From Cloeon dipterum (Eukaryota; Arthropoda; Insecta; Ephemeroptera; Baetidae), in NCBI RefSeq assembly GCF_949628265.1, contig NC_088789.1:29505883-29569882 (forward strand): DNA of 64,000 bases, written 5' to 3'. Every line of letters starts with the position of its first letter. Position 1 is the stretch's first letter. Positions 57,425 through 64,000 of the stretch are shown here, one piece after another. A program made the translations under genes and the position numbers. The notes below the pieces were generated by a model, which saw only the letters and a list, made by a program, of their open reading frames with translations, made no database searches and had not been told where the DNA came from.

Positions 57425-58550
57425 TTAAGAAGCCTTCGTAAGCTTTTTATTTATTTTCTCATTAGGTTTGACATTAAAGCGCATTAGTTTTCAATAATAT
57501 TTTCTTTTATTCTCTCTTCAATAATATTAATGCATTCAAAAATTGTTTATTCACTCGATGAACGGATCAAAAGGGGACAACGTTTCTTGCAATATAGAAG
57601 AAATGCAAAATCAATTGAAAAAATCAATCTATTGCGGTAGAGAGTTCGAAACCGTGCCGCCTCTGGCAGTCTTGCGGCGCGGCTTGCATGATTATAACAT
57701 TAACTATTTCACCACATGAAGTAACTCGACATCGACGCGATGTGTCTAGCCTGCCAGCTATTATACATCTTTTATATTGATCTATTTTTTCCACAATTGT
57801 ATTGAAATGAACTGTTAAAAATATAATACAGTCAGAAAGAAGCTGCGCTGCGTCTCAATATAGCGATAATGATAATTTAATAATTATTTATATACACTAA
57901 ACACAAACAGCTTTTTCTTTTGCAGGACGTCATCAGATTATACCATTGCTCCAATTTATTAAATAGAAATTCGAGCGGCTTTTCATATCGATTGATTGAT
58001 GTTGTGACCAAAACAAACGCCAAGCTAATGGCAATCTTCTTTTTCACGCTCGTCAGCAGCTGAATTAGCTGCCGTATTATTATATACTCACCAAATTAGG
58101 AGCTCCATCAAAATATTAAGCGGGTGCGTTGCGCTGACCCTTTTGGATTTATTTTAATTTAACACTCCTGAGCACGGCATCTTTATCCTCACCAAAAAAC
58201 CGTCGAAAAATTTGGAATTAAATGATCAGACTGATCCATATCTATTCATTAAAAATATATGAATGAAAAATTTAATTAATGCTAGCTGCTTATTTTATAA
58301 ACAATATATCCAATCGGCGTATGGATAACTTTTTTGTTCAGGTCTTTAGATAAAATGTACTCATGTCAGGGTTGAATAAAAATCGCCCTTGTGGCGTTTT
58401 AAAGGTTTCACCCCCACTTTTTTACTCCCCAAATTCTTATGATGTGACGAAAATTGTCAAGAAGAATCACAGATCACAGCTAAATTTTTATGTGAAATAA
58501 TTTCTACGCGTTTAGTCTCTATTTGGAAATTATCGTAATTATTGTTTCAG
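57425..58550. other. Intergenic, no gene seen
   Basis: AT-rich, no repeats matched elsewhere in the window, no RNA gene recognised. Confidence 0.45.
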
Positions 58551-59115
58551 TAATTATCCGGTTGGATGGCATAGGGAGTGAGCGTTGCGTGAATTGAATA
58601 AACGCTCTGAGAGCAGTCCGCTTACTCCGCTTGCCGCTCCTCGGCCACCGCGTAAATCATCATCGCAGAGCGAATTACACTCAAGAATCTTAAAAATCGG
58701 TGGATTCCCTCCACGCGCATGCGCGCATGCGCACCGGGGAGCTGCCAATCTCTTTGTAACGATACTGTGTCGTCACTCTCACTTTCTCCTGGTGCTCACT
58801 GTCACTGCTCAGTTCTAGAATTAGATAATTTGCTCAAATGTAATGTAGGCAATCGGTCGGCCATCTTGGTTTGTTTGTTGTTCATCACGCAGATCACGAT
58901 TTATCCGGATTTATCGGACTTATCGCTGATTCACAACCGCACGACCGTTGACTTTCACATAATTCGCTGCTCTCAATCGGATTCAAAGTGCATAGCAGAC
59001 TAATTATCTGTTTTTGAAGCGATTTTTGAGTGCTTTGAAGCACCGTCCTGCTGGCTAATCGATGCAATAAATCGGCACTTCTCATAAATCTCACCAGACG
59101 AGTCACACACAGCAG
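58551..59115 (+). promoter_or_regulatory. Promoter and 5' leader of the coiled-coil gene, with NRF-1/Ewg-type sites
   Basis: A GC-richer patch at 58560-58760 includes GCGCATGCGCGCATGCGC (58715-58732), two overlapping matches to GCGCATGCGC, the known palindrome of NRF-1 and its insect relative Erect wing. It lies about 430 bp before the first coding exon. A 5' UTR intron follows (GTATGG at 59116 to CCAG at 59157). Binding is inferred from the motif alone. Confidence 0.4.
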
Positions 59116-59158
59116 GTATGGCTTTTGAATCAATGCAAAATATAAATTTCACTCCAGA

Positions 59159-62100
59159 ATGTTGCAGGATTTTCTCATCAAGTGGACAATGAATTCCTCG
59201 CATGCGGATGCGAAGCAGGCGCTGCTGCTGGTAGCTGCCAATGACAATCTAAAGAAGCAGATTCAAGAGCTGGAAACGCAGCTAAAAGAGGCCCGGGCGT
59301 TCGTGGAGCAGACCAACGAATTGATTTCTGTCTATGAATTGATCCACAAGCAGGACAAAGCGATCATGGACCAGCAAAATGTCCTAATTGCGGCTCGGGA
59401 TGAGAAGATTGCTGCTCTTGGTATGTATCTGCCATGTCTTATTTTCTAGTTATGGGAGTGAATGGGTAAAGTTAGTAAAAGAACCTCAAAAGCATTAAGT
59501 TTTAATCTTTTTTTATTTATATTATATACAATACCTCTGAACCACCTTAAAAAGTAGATGGGTAAATTTTTAGAAACCATAGAAGGTAAAAAACTTAAAT
59601 TACGGGGCTTTTTTCTCCAAAGATTTCATTTTGTATGTAACCTGTAATTTTTGAGATAATATTTATGAGAAGATTGTCTCAACAGGGCGTCAAGAAGTGA
59701 AGAAGCCTAATTGTAAGCCAACCAGGAAAGGATCAGAGAAGCGAATGCTCCAAACTTTGGTGAGACTTGCCGAAAAGTTGAAGGCAAATGGTGAGAATCA
59801 CTGTTTTTCCCTTGCATTTTCATAAATTGTGCGTTTTTTGCGCAGATCTTCTGACCATTTATTACACTAAGAAGCTGGAGGAGTGGACTGAGTTGTTGAA
59901 TGATGGTAAGATGTCGCACACTTTTTTATATGTTTGTCACTTTGGTTAGGATCACGCTAGCCTGATTTAAATCTCGAGCTTTTTGTAGTTATTTCAAATT
60001 AAATTAATTATAGACTTGAGGAATGAGAAAAAATTAAAATTAATATATTTATAGTGTCTGTGACTTTGTCTTTGATAGTTAATGAATCAAATAATATTTT
60101 TCATTAATATATGTCGCACGAACAATACTTCCGCCATTTTGAATCAAATTATTCCTTTTAAATGTGAAAATTGGTGATATTTCCTTATAACTATGTTAAA
60201 AATTTATTCTTGTCCCCTTTTTCTGCAAGCCTTGTGTTTTTGTGCTAGTTTTTCTGAGCTGGAATGAAATTAATTCATATTATCTGCCACTTCTTCAGAA
60301 AATAACGACACCTATGATGTGGACGGCTTGGAGGAAAGTTCAAAAGAGAAACCAAAGGCTCCTGCTGAAAATCTGGCCACTGCTGTTGTGCTGTCGGAGG
60401 AAGCTGCTCCCCCCTCTGACGCTCCACCTAGTCCTGAGAGCGAGAAAACTGCTGAAGAGAAAGAGAAAGAGCCTGAAGCCACTGAGGAAGCTGCTTCCAC
60501 AGCCGAGAAAAACATCTACGTGTTTGAGCCTCTGAATTCGGAGTTGAAGGCTGCTGCTGAGGAAAATCTGATCCCAAAGGACGTGGATGGTGAAGCTACG
60601 GTCATGAATGACACGCCCGTCCCTTTTGCCGACCCTCAGTATGCAGAAGCTGGAACTCCTCCAGCTGGAGGAGATCAGGATAAAGCTGTCGACATTTTTG
60701 ATGAAGACCTTGTCCTGCCCTACGACACGCCTGAAACCTTGTCGGCTACTGACAATGAGGAAATGGACATGCTGGCGGTTGAAATGGAGGAGGCTCAATC
60801 GAAGCCTGTCGAAGCTGGCGATTCTACCACAGGTAAAAACCAATTTTATGGTTTAATTCTAAAAGCAATTTAATGTTTAAACTTGTTGACACACATTTAT
60901 CTAGTTTGCTCCTAGTTCTATATGTGCCAAAATTAATTTATAAATAAATATAATAAAAATGCACATCACAAATAATTGAGGTTGTTCAAAGTGTGTATTT
61001 TTACAAAGAACTATATAAAGTTTGAATTTAAATTTCTTATAATATGTTAGCAGGTTGCGCTCATCAAGATGCTGCGGTGCAGGAAGAGGCTGAAGAACCC
61101 AATCCCAGCACCACTAGAAAAGCTAATGGCGAGTTTGAAGATGGCGAGGATGATTGGATGGAACTCTCGGACGACGACTCAGTTTGCGATGTGAGCATGG
61201 CGATTGACGAAGAGGCTGCTGACACTGAAGGTATATTAGCGTCTGTAAAATGACTGAGCTTGCCCTGCTCTAAACAATAAACACACCACAGGTGAAGAAC
61301 AGGCATCGAGTGTCCATCAAGAGGCCCCAGAGAAAGAGACAGCAGATTCTCAGCAAGTCATCCCCATGGTTGAAAACAAAAGCCAATCGGCTCCACCTGC
61401 CGACGCCGACAAAGTGGCTCTCGACTTGCTGCAGGCCGAGAATGCTGGGGTGCCTGCCAAAATCGTGGAGGGTCAAGTTTCCCACGTGGTCAGCTCTGAT
61501 TTAGAGTTGGCCAGTCTTTGGGACACTCACGAGGAGATTGAGACGCAGTCGCTGGCACTCGAGGTTAGCTCTGGTTTCTTTTTATTTGATGATCTCTTTT
61601 TCTAAAGATTGAACTATGGAGTGTTCTTAAATTGCATTGTTCTCTGTGTCTTTTTGTTGGGAATTAAGAATCAATTTATAGTTTTAAGTGAAAAATATCT
61701 ATAATCAGTCTAATTTTAGTATATTTGAAAACCTGATTAGAAGACCTGATTTCAAGTAGACAAGATGACAACTGTTTGTTTAGTTATGTTATTTACAGTA
61801 TTTTTTATTCAACGTGCATTCAGGAATTAGTACAGGTTTAATTTACTTGTAATTGATCACAAACCATCTTGCTTACTTGCATGGAAAATATTTTATCATC
61901 ATTCAAGACAATTTGAAGTGCTCTTAAGATTCAGGGTGTTATTTATATCAACTCTATGGAATGTAAAAATGGTGCGGAAATTTGGTTACAAAATGAACTT
62001 GTGTTTTTCTCATCGTGTATTCTGGAATTTTCTAGTTTCTCAAACCTTATTAACGCGTACAGGATAGGATGTGAAAAAAACCATGGTCGGAAAAACTTAT

Positions 62101-63336
62101 GTCTCTATGTTTCTTACGTAAAATAAAAATCTCAAGGCAAGATTTAACTCGGCATTATCTGAATATATTATTTGTAATTTTCTAGCTTTTTTGTTTGTAA
62201 AGATACTGTTTACAGAGCTGACAAATGATTGATTAAAATTCGCAGACAAGAAAAATCTAATTATGATCATGAAATACTTTTCTCTAGACAACATTTATTG
62301 ATTGATGGCTCATTTTTAACTCGGAGAATTTTGCCTAAGAACTGATGAAAGATCTTGTTTTAAAATACATTTTGGCAAACGATTTTTTAACTGTACTTGC
62401 CTTGAGTTGTAAAAGTAAAAAAATTAAACATATTTCCAGACGAGACTTGTTTAATTTACACCTTGAAAAATCTTATTCACTAATTTGAGAGGGATAACTT
62501 ATAATTACTTTTTATTCTATTTACCTGATGTTGTTTTTTTTCCAAATAAATTTGCTAAGCATATTTTAGTTTTACAAAACAAAGATGTGTTCACAGGTGC
62601 CTGCTGAAAGGGCAGCCGATGCTCCTTCCACTTTACAGAGCAGCAATGCAGAGGGAGCTGCTGATGTCCAAAATACTGAAGAAGATGAAGAACCAGAAAT
62701 GGTGCAGCCAAGGAAAGTGTTGAAGCGCAAATCAGGCGCGCTCCAACAGAAGGGCTGTCCTAAAAAGGCAAAGAAGAGCTGCAAGTACTCTCCTGGCAAG
62801 ACGGACACACCTCAGCCGAGGATGAAGATTGATGACGAAGCTCCTGACGCCATGGGAAGGCCCAGGGCGAAGAAAACGGTGGGAAGGAACAAGAGGCTGC
62901 TTGACTACCCTCAGTTTGAAGTGCAGGTAGGCTCAAGGCTCAAAGTTGAGCCTTCATTAGGCATTTGACCCATTTGTACGGTTATTTGCTTCATTTCATT
63001 GAGGACAGATAAGCCGTAACTGGTATCAAGCCCAAAAATGTTAAAAATTTAGGATTTTGTGATGTCAGATTATATCACACTTGTCTTGGGGAGGGTTGTC
63101 GAAATCTTTATGTACTAAAAATCATTATATTGATCTACAATTTTTTATATTCATGGTTAATAAGACACCTCAAAGCTTTCATTTATTGCACTTTTTTTAC
63201 AAATCTATTTGTGACTTCTCTTGTTGTATAGCGGAGGAAGAAGAACAAGCAGCGCAGCCAAAGGGAAGGAATCAACAGAAGAGTGAAAAAGCTGGTTTGT
63301 TGTCAGCTCTGCGGTTTCACCATCACTAACCTATAG
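59159..63336 (+). CDS. Coiled-coil / acidic / basic protein, eight exons (614 aa), probably nuclear
   Basis: Exons 59159-59420, 59686-59790, 59846-59905, 60299-60832, 61054-61230, 61292-61563, 62597-62926 and 63232-63336; total 1845 bp in frame. Start MLQDFLIKW; a second Met (MNSSHAD, 59189) is possible. Residues ~15-90 form a coiled coil (LKKQIQELETQLKEARAFVEQ). The middle is long, acidic and rich in Ala, Glu and Pro (SEKTAEEKEKEPEATEEA; DWMELSDDDSV). The C-terminus is basic (KRKSGALQQKGCPKKAKK, GRPRAKKTVGRNKR, an AT-hook-like GRPR, then RRKKNKQRSQR) and ends with CCQLCGFTITNL. The charge layout suggests a chromatin or RNA-associated protein, but I recognise no family. The first five introns are phase 1, and exons 2-5 are multiples of three. 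Confidence 0.8.
61564..62596. other. Large intron of the coiled-coil gene
   Basis: 1033 bp, AT-rich, no embedded gene or repeat recognised. Confidence 0.5.
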
Positions 63337-63847
63337 ATGAGCAACCATAAAATATGTTCCTCTCTCATTTAACCTTTGATACCTATTACTTTACACAAAG
63401 ATAATGCTTCCTTTTGAAAGGAAACAGAACTTGCACTGCGTCGTCTGCACGATTGTCAAGATTTGTTGTTGTGAATTTGCTAGATCATTTAAAATAAACT
63501 CTGCTCTTCTGTTTTTACCCTTAAAATTGTTTTTTTCTGTAAGATTTTGTGCATTCTGCCTATCCAAAGAGTCAATTGACATTTCAAAAACTTATAAACT
63601 TAAACATTTTTCGAAATTGGGTAGTCGTTGACACTGCAAGGGATTTATCAAATATCAGTGGGGAGGAAGGCTTCTTGTAATTCGTTGAGCCGAAACAGAT
63701 TTCCAATTGGAATACGATTATCTTCATGCTGGCACGCACGCTACGCAGGCAGGCGTGATCGCAGAGGAGCAATCGCATCAATTCGACTGTATTACTTTAT
63801 TGGAGAGATCAAAACTAAAACATATTGAATCGAAAGAAGAGTTTCCT
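63337..63847. other. 3' UTR and intergenic sequence
   Basis: AATAAA at 63493-63498, about 157 bp after the stop, is the likely polyadenylation signal of the coiled-coil gene. Nothing else recognised. Confidence 0.45.
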
Positions 63848-64000
63848 TCATAAGGCCTTAGTAAGTTTCTTTTGAAATGAAAAATTCAGTGGCTTCAGTG
63901 AAAAAAGCACCTTCAATCCTGCACGAAAATAAAACTGGTTCTCTACAAATTGTAGCCGTGTAGAGATCCAGTTGGTGTGCAGCTTGAAGGTCGTCAGCGG
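63848..64000 (-). CDS. Possible 3' end of a gene running off the right edge
   Basis: A minus-strand frame is open from the window edge for 50 codons to TGA at 63850-63848. It reads TFKLHTNWISTRLQF and FRAGLKVLFSLKPLNF. No homology recognised and no start seen. In AT-rich DNA a frame of this length can be chance. Confidence 0.2.
   Translation of the reverse strand, partial: PLTTFKLHTNWISTRLQFVENQFYFRAGLKVLFSLKPLNFSFQKKLTKAL

Noticed and set aside
58585..58818. 77-codon plus ORF in the promoter patch
   Set aside because: Low-complexity GC-rich translation with no homology; better explained as 5' regulatory sequence.

Overview
The window is nuclear DNA of an arthropod, most likely an insect. 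It is AT-rich, with short spliced introns (often 42-75 bp), AATAAA polyadenylation signals, transposon debris, and ZAD-type C2H2 zinc-finger genes, a class expanded mainly in insects. I cannot place it below that level.

Layout. From 1 to 47.4 kb runs a head-to-tail, all minus-strand array of seven ZAD-C2H2 zinc-finger genes (copies A to G). Copy A is cut by the left edge. Copies B to G are complete three-exon genes encoding 481-484 residues, with identical intron positions and phases. Between them lie related spacers carrying ankyrin-repeat sequence: one intact intronless ankyrin gene (30275-31945) and decayed pieces at about 1.7-2.2, 15.1, 18.1-18.6, 23.3, 36.1-36.6 and 41.2 kb. The duplicating unit was therefore ZAD gene plus ankyrin gene, and the ankyrin half has mostly died. 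The blocks 17.3-23.7 kb and 35.4-41.6 kb are colinear copies of each other.

Between copies A and B lies a receptor-type protein tyrosine phosphatase of at least 23 exons (3177 to about 10664, minus). It has an unusual ectodomain, EGF-like modules, one membrane span, a first phosphatase domain with altered catalytic side residues, and a shrunken second domain. Its 5' end is unresolved. Candidate first exons lie at 13394-13611, beyond a LINE fragment and a GC-rich island.

From 48 kb the content changes: a 502-residue leucine-rich gene (48884-50546, plus), a second ankyrin gene (51260-53104, minus), a 108-residue orphan gene (53973-54299, minus), a third ankyrin gene (55589-57424, plus), and an eight-exon gene for a coiled-coil, acidic and then basic protein, probably nuclear (59159-63336, plus). 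A short open frame runs off the right edge on the minus strand.

Mobile elements: a 5'-truncated LINE with a 16-bp target duplication (44099-45322), an older LINE piece (11288-11866), a 1.49-kb terminal-inverted-repeat element (41616-43105), two TTAA-flanked MITE-like copies in opposite orientation (48089-48504 and 54500-54934), two foldback elements inside a receptor intron, and a possible LTR remnant near 25 kb.

How the genes may work together is inference. The ZAD proteins should be DNA-binding regulators with diverging specificity, the ankyrin proteins protein-binding scaffolds, and their joint amplification suggests a fast-evolving locus. No functional link is shown by the sequence itself.
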